A stretch of 64,000 nt of DNA, taken from positions 1-64,000 of the forward strand of contig NZ_JARGEL010000004.1 in NCBI RefSeq assembly GCF_029211265.1, read 5' to 3'. This stretch comes from Extensimonas soli (GTDB lineage Bacteria; Pseudomonadota; Gammaproteobacteria; Burkholderiales; Burkholderiaceae_C). The notes beneath the pieces are model-generated. The model did no database searches, was not told the origin of the DNA, and saw only the letters and a list, made by a program, of their open reading frames with translations. Both the position numbers and the translations under genes were made by a program. Of this stretch, positions 37,852-47,221 are shown one piece after another (the stretch's first letter is position 1; each line of letters starts with the position of its first letter).

Positions 37852-39012
37852 ATGAATTTCGACTACACCGACACCCAAAACGAAATGCGCGCCGCCGTGC
37901 GCGCGCTATGTCAGGAGTTTGGCGACGAATACTGGCGCCGGCTCGACGAGCAGCACGCTTATCCCGAGGAATTCGTACAGGCCATGACCAAGGCGGGCTG
38001 GCTCGCGGCGCTGATCCCTGAGGAATACGGCGGCTCCAACCTCGGCATCCTCGACGCGAGCCTGATCCTGCAGGAGGTCAACCGCTGCGGCGGCAACGGT
38101 GCCGTGTGCCACGCGCAGATGTATACGATGGGTTCGGTGCTGCGCCACGGCAGCCCCGAGCAAAAGCGCAAATACCTGCCGCGCATCGCCGACGGCAGCC
38201 TGCGCCTGCAGGCTTTCGGTGTGACCGAGCCCGACGCAGGCTCGAACACCATGCGCATCAAGACCTTTGCGCGCAAGGTGCCGGGCGGCTATGTGATCAA
38301 CGGGCAAAAAATCTGGACTTCGCGCTTCATGCAGTCCGACCTGTACCTGCTCATCACGCGCACCACGCCGTATGAAGAAGCCAAGCGCAAGACCGACGGC
38401 CTCACGCTGTTCCTCGTGGACATCCAAAAGGCCGGCCCCGCGCTGCAGGCCAAGCCGATCCGCACCATGCTCAACCACCACACCAACCAGGTGTTCATCG
38501 ACAACCTCGAAGTGTCGGATGACGACCGCATCGGCGAGGAAGGCAAGGGCTTTTACTACCTGCTCGACTCGCTCAACGCCGAGCGCATCATCGCCACGGG
38601 CGAAATCCTCGGCAACGGCCAGTGGCTGGTCGAACGCGCTTCGCGCTATGCAGGAGAGCGCGTGGTGTTCGACCGCCCCATAGGCATGAACCAGGGCGTG
38701 CAATTCCCGATCGCGCGCGCGCACATGAACCTCGAAGCCGCCGAACTCATGCGCAACAAGGCCGCGGCCCTGTTCGACCAGAATCGCCCCTGCGGCCCCG
38801 AGAGCAACATGGCCAAGTACCTCGCGAGCGAAGCCGCCTGGGAGGCTGCCGAGGCCGCGATGACCACCTACGGCGGCTTCGGCGTGGCCTGCGAATACGA
38901 CATCGAGCGCAAGTGGAAAGAGACACGGCTGTTTCGCACCGCGCCAATCTCCAACAACCTCGTGCTCGCGCAAGTGGCGCAGCACCAGCTGGGCATGCCG
39001 CGCTCGTACTGA
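37852..39012 (+). CDS. Acyl-CoA dehydrogenase
   Basis: The 386-residue protein has the standard fold: LIPEEYGGSNLGILDA, FGVTEPDAGSNTMRIKTFA, INGQKIWTSRF and RPIGMNQGVQFPIARAHM. The catalytic base region near the C-terminus reads TTYGGFGVACEYDIERKW, so the catalytic Glu may be shifted compared with classical short-chain enzymes. It follows the CoA-transferase gene. The substrate is not readable from the sequence. Confidence 0.94.
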   Translation: MNFDYTDTQNEMRAAVRALCQEFGDEYWRRLDEQHAYPEEFVQAMTKAGWLAALIPEEYGGSNLGILDASLILQEVNRCGGNGAVCHAQMYTMGSVLRHGSPEQKRKYLPRIADGSLRLQAFGVTEPDAGSNTMRIKTFARKVPGGYVINGQKIWTSRFMQSDLYLLITRTTPYEEAKRKTDGLTLFLVDIQKAGPALQAKPIRTMLNHHTNQVFIDNLEVSDDDRIGEEGKGFYYLLDSLNAERIIATGEILGNGQWLVERASRYAGERVVFDRPIGMNQGVQFPIARAHMNLEAAELMRNKAAALFDQNRPCGPESNMAKYLASEAAWEAAEAAMTTYGGFGVACEYDIERKWKETRLFRTAPISNNLVLAQVAQHQLGMPRSY

Positions 39013-39024
39013 TCGAGGCCAGCC

Positions 39025-39193
39025 CTAGGAGCCTGTCGGACTTTGGAATCGTCGGCTGCGAATGCGCCGCAGCGGCCCATTTTTTACCGTCTTCTTGCCC
39101 CATAGCACCACTATGGGGCGGCGAATCCGGCAAAAACTGGCCTCGCCGGGGCGCATTCTCGCTATCGACGCCCAAAGTCCGACAGGCTCCTAG
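39025..39193 (-). repeat. Palindromic element A, full copy (A4), reverse orientation
   Basis: A 169-bp unit from CTAG to CTAG with GGAGCC/GGCTCC ends. It sits between the acyl-CoA dehydrogenase stop and the oxidoreductase start, about 60 bp before the next ATG. Confidence 0.92.
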
Positions 39194-39252
39194 GAGCAAT
39201 AGTTCGGCATCGAAACCGATCCGGCATCCGCCGCCACCCTGAGGAGCCATCC

Positions 39253-42200
39253 ATGACTCACACGCTGCCGCGCCGTCTCGACGCTTCGCTCGACGACAAA
39301 TACACCCTCACCGAGGGCTGGGCCTACATGACCGGCACGCAGGCGCTGGTGCGCCTCGCGCTCGACCAGCGCCGACGCGACGTGGCCGCCGGCCACCACA
39401 CCGCGGGCTTCATCTCGGGCTACCAGGGTTCGCCGCTTGCGGCGATCGACGGCGCGCTGCGCAAGACGAGCAAGCTGCTGCAAGAGAACCACATCGTCTT
39501 TCGCCCCGGCGTGAACGAGGAACTCGGCGCCACCTCGGTGTGGGGCTCGCAGTATGTGAACATGTTCCCCGGCGCGAAATACGACGGCGTGTTCGGCCTC
39601 TGGTACGGCAAGGGGCCGGGGCTGGATCGCGCGATGGACGCACTGCGCCACGCCAACTGGGCCGGCACGAGCCGCCTGGGCGGCTCGCTCGCGCTGGTCG
39701 GCGACGACCACGGCGCCAAGTCCTCCACCGTGGCCTGCTATTCCGACATCGCGCTCGAATCGCTGGGCATGCCCGTGCTCTACCCGAGCAACGTGCAGGA
39801 GATCCTCGACTATGGCCTGCACGGCATCGCCATGAGCCGCTACAGCGGCGCCTGGGCCAGCCTCAAGCTCGTCACCGACGTGGTCGAGAGCGCGAGCGTG
39901 CTGCAGCTCTCGCCAGAGCATCCGCACATCACCCTGCCAGACGCGGACGCGACGTTTGATACCGAGCGCTGGATCCAGCCCGCGAGCCTGGCGACCATCC
40001 TGCCGGCCGAAGAAACGCTCTACCACCGGCGCCTCTACGCTGCCCTCGCCTACGCGCGCGCCAATGGCATCAACCGCATCACGCACGATGCGCGCGAGGC
40101 GTGGCTGGGCATCGTCTGCGCGGGCAAAACCTACCACGAGGTGCGCAAGGCCCTCGCCAACCTGGGCCTGGACGCAGAACGCGCGCTGGCAGCGGGCGTG
40201 CGCGTGCTCAAGCTCGGCATGGTCTGGCCCGTCGATCCGGAAATCGTGCGCCAGTTCGCGCGCGGGCTGCGCACCGTGCTCGTGGTCGAAGAAAAGCGCC
40301 CGCTCGTCGAAGACCAGGTGCGCTCCATCCTCTACGGCGCACCCGACGCGCCGCGCGTGCTCGGCAAGGTGCGCACGGGGCATTTGTTCGACGCCAGCCC
40401 GGCCTGGCTTTTCCCCAACGCAGGCGAAATCAACGCCCTCATGGTCACGCGCGTGCTCAGCCAGGTGCTCGCCGAACGCGACCCGAGCTTCGCGAACTGG
40501 CAGGCGCCGCCCAACACGGTTGCGCTGCAAAGCACGCCCGCGGTGCGCCGCACGCCGAGCTTTTGCTCGGGTTGCCCGCACAACCGCTCGACCAAGCTAC
40601 CGCCCGGCAGCCGCACGCTCGGCGGCATAGGCTGCCATGGCATGCAGCTGATCCTCGATCCGGCCAATTGCAAGACCATCTCGCAAATGGGCGGCGAGGG
40701 CGCGCAGTGGGTGGGCCAGCAGCCCTTCACGCAAGAGCGCCACGTGTTCGCCAACCTCGGCGACGGCACCTACGCGCATTCGGGCTCGCTCGCCATCCGC
40801 CACGCGGTGGCCGCGGGTGTGCCCATCACCTACAAACTGCTCGCCAACGGCTTCGTCTCCATGACCGGCGGGCAGCCCATCAGCGGTGGCCAAACCGTGC
40901 CGCAAATGGTCGAAGCCCTGCGCGCCGACGGCGTGCAGCGCATCGCGGTAGTCACGGACGACCTGCAAAAGTATGCGGGCGTGCAGTTCCCCGCCGGTGT
41001 GCCGCTGCTGCCGCGCAACGAAATGGAGCGCGTGCAGGCCGAGATGCGCGAGTTTCCGGGCGTCTCGGCCATCATCTACGAGCAACCCTGCGCCACCGAG
41101 CGCCGGCGCCTGCGCAAGCAAGGCCAATGGGAAGATCCGCCCAAGCGCAGCTTCATCCACAGCGCCGTGTGCGAAGGCTGCGGCGACTGCGGCAAGGTTT
41201 CCACGTGCCTCTCCATCGAGCCGCTGGACACCGAATTCGGGCGCAAGCGGCGCATCAACCAATCGACCTGCAACAAAGACTTCAGCTGCGTCGAAGGCTT
41301 TTGCCCGAGCTTCGTCACCGTACACGGCGGGCGCCTGCGCAAACCCGAGAAAAGCGCCACAGCGCCGCAGCGCTTCGACGTGCCCGAGCCCGAGCACGCG
41401 CCACTCACGGCACCGGTGCACGTGCTCGTGGGCGGCATTGGCGGCACCGGCGTCGTGACCATAGGCCAGGTGTTGGCGATGGCGGCTTATGTCGATGGCA
41501 CGCCCTGCCTCTCGCTCGACGTGATGGGCCTCGCGCAAAAATACGGCGCGGTCTATTCGCACCTGCACTTCGCGCCGAGCGCCGAGCAGCTCACGGCGCC
41601 GCGCATAGGCCCCGGCGAGGCCGACACGCTGATCGGCTGCGACCTGATCGTCGCCTCGGGCGACGAGCCCGTGTCCATGCTCGCGCCCGGGCGCAGCCAC
41701 GCCGTGCTCTGCAGCGAAGTCACCGCCACGGCCGAATTTGCGCGCAACCCCGACTGGGACGCCAGCCCCGAGCAGCTCATAGAGCGCGTGCGCCGCGTCA
41801 CCGGCGACGCGACCACGCTGGTCGAAGGCCAGCGCCTGGCCGTAGCGCTGCTCGGCGACGCGATCGCCTGCAACATGCTGATGGTGGGCGTTGCCTGGCA
41901 GCGTGGGCTGCTGCCGCTGTCGCTCGCCGCCATCGAGCGCGCGATCGAGCTCAACGGGGTGTCGGTCGCCATGAATCGCGAGGCCTTCCACTGGGGCCGC
42001 TGCATCGCGCACGACCCGGCCCGCGTCGAGCGCATGGTCTCGGGCGCGCAGGTGATCCAGTTCCGGCCGCGCCACGCGCAACCGAATCTCGAAGAAACCA
42101 TCGCGCGCCACGTGGCCTATTTGACCGAATACCAAAACGCCGCCTACGCCAAGCGCTATCAAAACTTCATCGCTGAAGTGCAGCGCGCCGACACACAAGC

Positions 42201-42759
42201 TGCGCATAAACAAGCGCTGAGCCTGGCCGTGGCGCAAAGCTACTTCAAGCTGCTCGCCACCAAGGACGAATGGGAGGTGGCACGCCTCTACACGCTGCCG
42301 AGCTTTCGCGCAGAAATCGAGCAGACCTTCGAGGGCGACTACGAACTGCACTTTCACATCGGCGGCGGCCCCTTCGCCAAGACCGACCCCCAAACGGGTA
42401 AAGCCGTCAAGCGCGAAGTGGGCCCGTGGCTCCTGCGCGCGTTCACCGTGATGGCGCGCCTGCGCGGCCTGCGCGGCACACTGTTCGACCCCTTCCGCCA
42501 CGGCGCCGAGCGCAAGCTCGAACAAGCGCTGCTCGCCCAGTATGAGCAAGACCTGCGCACGCTGCTGCCCAGGCTGAATGCAGACAACTACACGCAGGTG
42601 GTGGCTTTCGCCGCGCTGCCGCAAAAAATTCGCGGCTTTGGCCATGTCAAACTGGCGAACGCCCAGGCTACTGCAAGCGAGCGCGAACGGCTGCTGCAGG
42701 CGCTGGCCATTCAGGCCACTCCCGCCGCGGTGACGCAAAGTCTGACGCGGGCTGCATAA
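39253..42759 (+). CDS. Indolepyruvate ferredoxin oxidoreductase (fused, three-domain)
   Basis: The 1168-residue enzyme decarboxylates aryl or branched-chain 2-oxoacids to acyl-CoA with reduction of ferredoxin. It fuses the parts that are separate in archaeal IorAB. The N-terminal part has GFISGYQGSPLAAIDGAL. The TPP-binding region has FCSGCPHNRSTKLPPGSR and GDGTYAHSGSLAIRHAVA. The cysteine cluster VCEGCGDCGKVSTC resembles a Fe-S site. The C-terminal gamma domain starts near HVLVGGIGGTGVVTIGQVL. It is likely transcribed with the upstream acyl-CoA genes, but element A4 lies between. Confidence 0.96.
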   Translation: MTHTLPRRLDASLDDKYTLTEGWAYMTGTQALVRLALDQRRRDVAAGHHTAGFISGYQGSPLAAIDGALRKTSKLLQENHIVFRPGVNEELGATSVWGSQYVNMFPGAKYDGVFGLWYGKGPGLDRAMDALRHANWAGTSRLGGSLALVGDDHGAKSSTVACYSDIALESLGMPVLYPSNVQEILDYGLHGIAMSRYSGAWASLKLVTDVVESASVLQLSPEHPHITLPDADATFDTERWIQPASLATILPAEETLYHRRLYAALAYARANGINRITHDAREAWLGIVCAGKTYHEVRKALANLGLDAERALAAGVRVLKLGMVWPVDPEIVRQFARGLRTVLVVEEKRPLVEDQVRSILYGAPDAPRVLGKVRTGHLFDASPAWLFPNAGEINALMVTRVLSQVLAERDPSFANWQAPPNTVALQSTPAVRRTPSFCSGCPHNRSTKLPPGSRTLGGIGCHGMQLILDPANCKTISQMGGEGAQWVGQQPFTQERHVFANLGDGTYAHSGSLAIRHAVAAGVPITYKLLANGFVSMTGGQPISGGQTVPQMVEALRADGVQRIAVVTDDLQKYAGVQFPAGVPLLPRNEMERVQAEMREFPGVSAIIYEQPCATERRRLRKQGQWEDPPKRSFIHSAVCEGCGDCGKVSTCLSIEPLDTEFGRKRRINQSTCNKDFSCVEGFCPSFVTVHGGRLRKPEKSATAPQRFDVPEPEHAPLTAPVHVLVGGIGGTGVVTIGQVLAMAAYVDGTPCLSLDVMGLAQKYGAVYSHLHFAPSAEQLTAPRIGPGEADTLIGCDLIVASGDEPVSMLAPGRSHAVLCSEVTATAEFARNPDWDASPEQLIERVRRVTGDATTLVEGQRLAVALLGDAIACNMLMVGVAWQRGLLPLSLAAIERAIELNGVSVAMNREAFHWGRCIAHDPARVERMVSGAQVIQFRPRHAQPNLEETIARHVAYLTEYQNAAYAKRYQNFIAEVQRADTQAAHKQALSLAVAQSYFKLLATKDEWEVARLYTLPSFRAEIEQTFEGDYELHFHIGGGPFAKTDPQTGKAVKREVGPWLLRAFTVMARLRGLRGTLFDPFRHGAERKLEQALLAQYEQDLRTLLPRLNADNYTQVVAFAALPQKIRGFGHVKLANAQATASERERLLQALAIQATPAAVTQSLTRAA

Positions 42760-42770
42760 CTCTCCGCCTC

Positions 42771-43991
42771 TCACTCCGCCGCGGGCAGGGGCATGGCCTG
42801 CTCGATCAGGCTGGCGTGCAGGGCGGCGCCCAGGGGCAGGATTTCGTCGTTGAAGTCGTAGCGACTGCTGTGCAAGGTGCCGCCACTGGCGGCACCTCCT
42901 TGCCCCAGGCGCAGATAGGCCCCGGGCTTGAGCTGCAGCATGAAGGCAAAGTCCTCCGCCCCCATGCTGGGCTCGAGATCACGCACCACGTGGTCGCCCC
43001 CCACGAGCGATTCGGCCACCTGGGCGGCGAAAAGGGCTTCGCTTTCGGTGTTGATGGTGGCTGGATAGATGCGCTCGTACTGCACCGTGGCAGTGGCGCC
43101 CAAGCCCAGCGCCACGGCGCTGCACATTTCCTTGAGGCGCTTTTCCACCATTTCCTGCACCTCGGGCTTGAAGGTGCGCACCGTGCCCACGAGGCGCGCC
43201 TTGTCAGGCAGCACGCTGAAGGCCCCCAGATCGCCCGCCTGCATGGCGCACAGACTGAGCACCGCGCTGTCCATGGCCCGCACGTTGCGCGCGACGATGC
43301 TTTGCGCCGCGGTGATGATGTGCGCCGCCGCCAGCACCACGTCCACCGCCTGGTAGGGGTGCGCGCCATGCCCGCCGCGCCCGGTGATGTCTATGGTGAT
43401 GCGGTCTGCCGCGGCCATCATGGGGCCAGGGCTCAGGCCCACCGTACCTGCCGGCAAAGCCGGCCAGTTGTGCATGGCAAAGATCGACTGCACCGGAAAG
43501 CGCTCGAACAAGCCATCCTCTATCATCGCGCGCGCACCGGCGTAGCCCTCTTCGCCAGGCTGAAACACCAGCACCGCAGTACCGTCGAAATTGCGCGTCT
43601 GCGCGAGGTAGCGTGCTGCGCCTATCAGCATCGCCGTGTGGCCATCGTGGCCGCAGCCGTGCATCAGGCCCGACTTGCACGACTTCCAGCCAAACTCGTT
43701 GTGCTCGACCATGGGCAGAGCGTCCATGTCGGCGCGCAGCCCCACCATGCTGCCGCTGGAGTGGCCACGCCCGCGCACCACCGCCACCACACCGGTGCGG
43801 CCTATGCCGTCGTGGATTTCATCGACGCCGCACAGCTTGAGCGCCTCTTTGACGCGCGCGCTGGTATAGACCTCCTGAAACCCCAGTTCAGGGTGCGCAT
43901 GCAGGTCGCGGCGCAGCGCCGTCAGTTCGGGGTGGTACTGCGCAATCTGCGCAAATGCACGTCCGCCGATGCGCAAACGAGGGGCTGACAT
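42771..43991 (-). CDS. M20-family amidohydrolase (hippurate hydrolase-like)
   Basis: The 406-residue zinc hydrolase cleaves N-acyl amino acids or similar amides. Zinc-binding motifs are present: GLRADMDALPM, CGHDGHTAMLIGAARYL, VFQPGEEGYAGARAMIEDGL and SMGAEDFAFML, with the GRGGHGAHPYQAVDV dimerisation-domain segment. The start is the Met of MSAPRLRIGG; an in-frame Met 18 codons upstream is less likely. It is convergent with the oxidoreductase gene. Confidence 0.95.
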   Translation of the reverse strand: MSAPRLRIGGRAFAQIAQYHPELTALRRDLHAHPELGFQEVYTSARVKEALKLCGVDEIHDGIGRTGVVAVVRGRGHSSGSMVGLRADMDALPMVEHNEFGWKSCKSGLMHGCGHDGHTAMLIGAARYLAQTRNFDGTAVLVFQPGEEGYAGARAMIEDGLFERFPVQSIFAMHNWPALPAGTVGLSPGPMMAAADRITIDITGRGGHGAHPYQAVDVVLAAAHIITAAQSIVARNVRAMDSAVLSLCAMQAGDLGAFSVLPDKARLVGTVRTFKPEVQEMVEKRLKEMCSAVALGLGATATVQYERIYPATINTESEALFAAQVAESLVGGDHVVRDLEPSMGAEDFAFMLQLKPGAYLRLGQGGAASGGTLHSSRYDFNDEILPLGAALHASLIEQAMPLPAAE

Positions 43992-44054
43992 TTCGATCTC
44001 CTGATTCGTTACCGCCGAGTAGGCAAGCAAAGTGCAGTCCACCAAAACAAAAGC

Positions 44055-44082
44055 AAAACGCCAGCCCAGAGGCCGGCGTTTT
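44055..44082 (-). terminator. Intrinsic terminator downstream of the porin gene
   Basis: On the minus strand AAAACGCCGGCC, a short loop, then a GGCTGGCGTTTT stem with T-run, 46 bp after the porin stop codon. It also faces the M20 gene start. Confidence 0.85.
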
Positions 44083-44127
44083 GCTGGGGATCAAGCGAAG
44101 AAGCCGCGCAAGGCAGCCTCTGCTGGA

Positions 44128-45240
44128 TTAGAACGAGTGGCTGATACCAAACTCGTAGGCGTTGACGGACTCGCCGGCATTGATCGTGACGCCAGACAGG
44201 CCGCTGATGCCGGTGCCGCGCTTGGCAATACCGTCGTTCGAGACGTGCGAGTAGGTGCCGTACAGCGCGGTGCGCTTGGACAGGTTATAGACATAACCCA
44301 GCGAGTACTGCTTGGAGTCATTGTCGGCGACGAGGTTGTCGCTCTTGTCACGCAGGTCGTTGTACGAGAAGCGCACCACGCCAGGGCCCACGGGAGCAGT
44401 CAAACCAACCAGCCACATTTGGTACTTCTTCTCAGTCAGAACGCCTGCCGACTTGGCCTTTTCCTGGTTCCACATCACGAAGGGCTTGATCACGCCGAAG
44501 TCGTAGCTGGCGCCGATGCCATAAGCCTCTGCGTCCTGCAGGAGAGCGGAGCTTGCCAGGGCAGGATCCTTGTCGGACAAAGCATTCTTCTTGATCTTCA
44601 TGTAGTCGGCGCCGATGTTCAGCGGGCCGTTGGCATAACCGCCACGCACACCATAGCCATCGCCGTTGTTGGTCATGTTGGTGTTATACAGAGAAGCGCT
44701 GCCGGCCTTCTCACCGAAGATGTATTGCACTTGGCCGTAGAAGCCGCCGAGGTTCGAGGGCAGGAAGTAGCTGATCGTGTTGCTCTTGCGATCGTCGATG
44801 CCGGTGATCTGGTTCTTCATCAGGCTGCCGGCGCCAGTGGCGTCGAACGGATCGAACGCCAGCAGGTTGTTGTAGTGCGAAGTATTGTCGCGGCCAAGGC
44901 GCACTTCACCCCAGTTGTCGCCCATCAGGCTGATGGTCGAGCGGCGCTTGAATTGCAGACCACCGCCGTAGGCACCGTTCTTGTTGCCGTCGCCGGTGTC
45001 AGCGTTGATGCCGGCTTCAAGCCAGAAGCCAGCCTTGAGGCCACCGCCGAGGTCTTCCACACCACGAACGCCCAGACGGCTGGTCTTGAGGCCACCGTTG
45101 GTCAGGCCGGTCACCGAGTTGGTGCCAGAGCTGTGACCCACACCTACGTCCATCACGCCAAACAGGGTGACGGACGACGATTGCGCCATGGCAGCGCCGG
45201 AAGCTGCCAGGACAGCCAAAGCAATCAGAGACTTTTTCAT
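44128..45240 (-). CDS. Gram-negative trimeric porin (Omp32-like)
   Basis: The 370-residue outer-membrane protein has a signal peptide ending AMAQSS, the start SSSVTLFGVMDVGV, LGVRGVEDLGGGLKAGFWLE, the loop-3 region around DATGAGSL, and ends in a Phe (YEFGISHSF) as required for beta-barrel assembly. It forms a passive diffusion pore, likely anion-selective as in Comamonas/Acidovorax porins. AAGGAG lies before the start. Upstream AT-rich sequence to 45.6 kb contains a motif TTGC-N6-GCAA at 45411. Confidence 0.97.
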   Translation of the reverse strand: MKKSLIALAVLAASGAAMAQSSSVTLFGVMDVGVGHSSGTNSVTGLTNGGLKTSRLGVRGVEDLGGGLKAGFWLEAGINADTGDGNKNGAYGGGLQFKRRSTISLMGDNWGEVRLGRDNTSHYNNLLAFDPFDATGAGSLMKNQITGIDDRKSNTISYFLPSNLGGFYGQVQYIFGEKAGSASLYNTNMTNNGDGYGVRGGYANGPLNIGADYMKIKKNALSDKDPALASSALLQDAEAYGIGASYDFGVIKPFVMWNQEKAKSAGVLTEKKYQMWLVGLTAPVGPGVVRFSYNDLRDKSDNLVADNDSKQYSLGYVYNLSKRTALYGTYSHVSNDGIAKRGTGISGLSGVTINAGESVNAYEFGISHSF

Positions 45241-45637
45241 TGCGAATACTCCTTTGGGTTAAACATGTGGCGCCGGCTTGGATGCCAAAATGGTGCATCG
45301 ACTACACCCCTATCCAACCGGGCAACGACCTCCTTGATCGGGAAGCTGTTGTGATTGCACCAGATGCAGGCGCATTGCGCAAAAGAAAATCGCAGTCTAG
45401 GGTCAACCCGTTGCTGCATCGCAACAGTTCCGCCATTTTTGAGGCGATCGTTCTGATGTCATATTGCAAAAATACGACCTAAGCGATTGATCTATCTCTA
45501 TAAAACATCCTCCCTCGACCAGCGTTCGCAGTGCGCCCCCTACAATGCGCCCGGATTGCTCTGATGCCCCTGAAAAGGGCAACAGCATTTTCTGTGCCAC
45601 CAAATTTCCCTCTCGCCTCCCTATCCAGTCCCGCTCC

Positions 45638-46273
45638 ATGGATTCCTTGCTCACCGCCGCCGACACGGCATTGCGCACCTTGTTCGCCAACCCAAAGGCT
45701 GCAGAAGAATCGCCCGCGGCATTGGCTGCACCTGCCAGCGAACAGACGGACGCAGCGCTCTCGCCCGAAGAAAAGCGCCTCGCGGGTGCGCTGATGCGCG
45801 TGAACCACGTGGGTGAGGTCTGCGCGCAGGCGCTCTACACGGCGCAGGCGGCCGTCACGCATGACGCTGCCTTGCGCCAGCACCTGCTTCAGGCGGCGCG
45901 CGAAGAGCTCGACCACCTCGCGTGGACGCGCGAGCGCATCGATGCTCTGGGCGCGCGCCCCAGCCTGCTCAACCCGCTGTGGTTTGCGGGCGCGTTCGCG
46001 ATCGGCCTGGTGGCGGCCAAGGTCAGCGACCGTGTGAGCCTGGGTTTCGTGGTCGAGACGGAAAACCAAGTGTCTGCGCACCTGCAAAGCCATTTGCAGC
46101 GCCTGCCAGCGCAGGATGCGGCCTCGCGCGCCGTGGTGGCGCGTATGAAGGACGACGAGGAGCGCCACGCCGCGAACGCGCGCGCCGCCGGCGCAGTCGA
46201 GCTGCCGCCGCCCGCGCGCGCGCTCATGAGGCTCGCCGCCAAGCTCATGACGACGACGGCGCACTTCGTTTGA
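45638..46273 (+). CDS. coq7: Ubiquinone biosynthesis hydroxylase Coq7
   Basis: Coq7 is the di-iron monooxygenase that makes demethoxyubiquinol hydroxyl for ubiquinone synthesis at the inner membrane. The 211-residue protein has the di-iron ligands in [29 protein letters not shown] and [12 protein letters not shown]-type [10 protein letters not shown], and [14 protein letters not shown]. Start ATG at 45638 follows a Ser/Thr region. The 397 bp upstream of the start carry no further gene I can support. Confidence 0.96.
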   Translation: MDSLLTAADTALRTLFANPKAAEESPAALAAPASEQTDAALSPEEKRLAGALMRVNHVGEVCAQALYTAQAAVTHDAALRQHLLQAAREELDHLAWTRERIDALGARPSLLNPLWFAGAFAIGLVAAKVSDRVSLGFVVETENQVSAHLQSHLQRLPAQDAASRAVVARMKDDEERHAANARAAGAVELPPPARALMRLAAKLMTTTAHFV

Positions 46274-46309
46274 TGGGCGGCGCCAGCAGCGGCGCTCAAA
46301 TCTGGACGC

Positions 46310-46759
46310 TCAGACTTCCACGATCTCGAAGCCGGTGCTGATCTGCGCGGTCTTGCCCAGCATGATGCTGGCCGAGCAGTATTTGTCGTGGCTCATGGCG
46401 ATGGCGCGCTCCACGGCGGCGGGCGGGATGCCCTTGCCCGTCACGGTGAAGTGCATGTGGATGCGCGTGAACACCTTGGGGTCGGTGTCGGCGCGCTCGG
46501 CCGTGAGTTTGACGCTGCAGCCGCGCACGTCGTGGCGCCCGCGCTTGAGGATCAGCACCACGTCGTAGGCCGTGCAGCCGCCCGTGCCCGCGAGCACGGT
46601 TTCCATGGGGCGCGGCGCGAGGTTTTGGCCGCCGTTCGTGGGGTTGGCGGCGTCGGGCGCGCCGTCCATGGCGAGTACGTGGCCGCTGCCGGTTTCTGCC
46701 ACGAAGCCCATGGCCGAGCGCGTGCCGGCCGCGCCGGTCCAGGTGACTGTGCATTCCAT
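46310..46759 (-). CDS. OsmC family protein
   Basis: The 149-residue protein fits the OsmC/Ohr superfamily of thiol peroxidases: NLAPRPMETVLAGTGGCTAYDVV with the first reactive Cys, and AMSHDKYCSASIMLGKTAQI with the second. The overall pattern is closer to the YhfA-like subgroup. It is convergent with coq7 and divergent from the region leading to ilvA. Confidence 0.94.
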   Translation of the reverse strand: MECTVTWTGAAGTRSAMGFVAETGSGHVLAMDGAPDAANPTNGGQNLAPRPMETVLAGTGGCTAYDVVLILKRGRHDVRGCSVKLTAERADTDPKVFTRIHMHFTVTGKGIPPAAVERAIAMSHDKYCSASIMLGKTAQISTGFEIVEV

Positions 46760-46821
46760 CTCAAGATTCCTCCGCTTGGTGTGTGCCGCTTTTGCGACAT
46801 ATTTCGTTCATGAAGTGAATT

Positions 46822-46840
46822 TTTGCTGCATCGCAGCAAA
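46822..46840 (+). promoter_or_regulatory. Candidate palindromic regulatory site TTTGCTGC-ATC-GCAGCAAA
   Basis: A perfect 8+3+8 palindrome 60 bp upstream of the osmC start codon and just before a possible -10 (TACAGT). It fits the CTGC-N3-GCAG pattern bound by PhaR-type repressors. Similar half-palindromes occur upstream of the porin gene (45411) and near 20854. Confidence 0.4.
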
Positions 46841-46844
46841 CGCT

Positions 46845-46956
46845 GTGCTACAGTTACGCCATGCGTTGGTTCTTTGGTAGCAACGCCTCGATTGTCTCCT
46901 CCATCTCCTCAAAGGATGGATTCAGCCCCGGGCCGCAATGCCTGGGGCTTTTTTTT
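46845..46956 (+). ncRNA. Putative short terminated transcript upstream of ilvA
   Basis: A possible -10 box near 46848 (TACAGT), then a strong intrinsic terminator at 46924-46956 (10-bp stem, 6-base loop, eight T). No stop codon interrupts the frame from ATG 46861 before the terminator, so a classical leader peptide is unlikely. It may be a small RNA or a terminated leader; both are inferred from the DNA only. Confidence 0.35.
46924..46956 (+). terminator. Intrinsic terminator between osmC and ilvA
   Basis: AGCCCCGGGC pairs with GCCTGGGGCT (one GU pair), 6-base loop, then TTTTTTTT. It points on the plus strand, where the only gene downstream is ilvA 266 bp further on. Confidence 0.85.
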
Positions 46957-47002
46957 GCCTCTTTGACGGCTGTCTTGCGCCTTTTTCGGCCACCGCCACG
47001 GC

Positions 47003-47171
47003 CTAGGAGCCTGTCGGACTTTGGAATCGTCGGCTGCGAATGCGCCGCAGCGGCCCATTTTTTACCGTCTTCTTGCCCCATAGCACCACTATGGGGCGGC
47101 GAATCCGGCAAAAACTGGTCTCGCTGGGGCGCATTCTCGCTTTCGACGCCCAAAGTCCGACAGGCTCCTAT
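47003..47171 (-). repeat. Palindromic element A, full copy (A5), reverse orientation
   Basis: A 169-bp unit from CTAG to CTAT. The bases outside the flanking TA differ on the two sides (C-TA-G left, C-TA-T right), which supports TA as the duplicated target. It lies 51 bp before the ilvA start. Confidence 0.92.
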
Positions 47172-47221
47172 GATGGCGGCCCCGCGTGCGCGGGCATCCG
47201 GCTGACCTTCACCATCGACCC

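Noticed and set aside
39100-42774. Long open frames opposite the oxidoreductase gene
   Set aside because: High GC content produces long antisense frames; the plus-strand protein has clear family motifs over its full length.
46861-46960. Leader peptide with Trp and Phe codons (MRWFF...) before a terminator
   Set aside because: The frame has no stop before the terminator and no RBS, so a classical attenuator peptide is unlikely.
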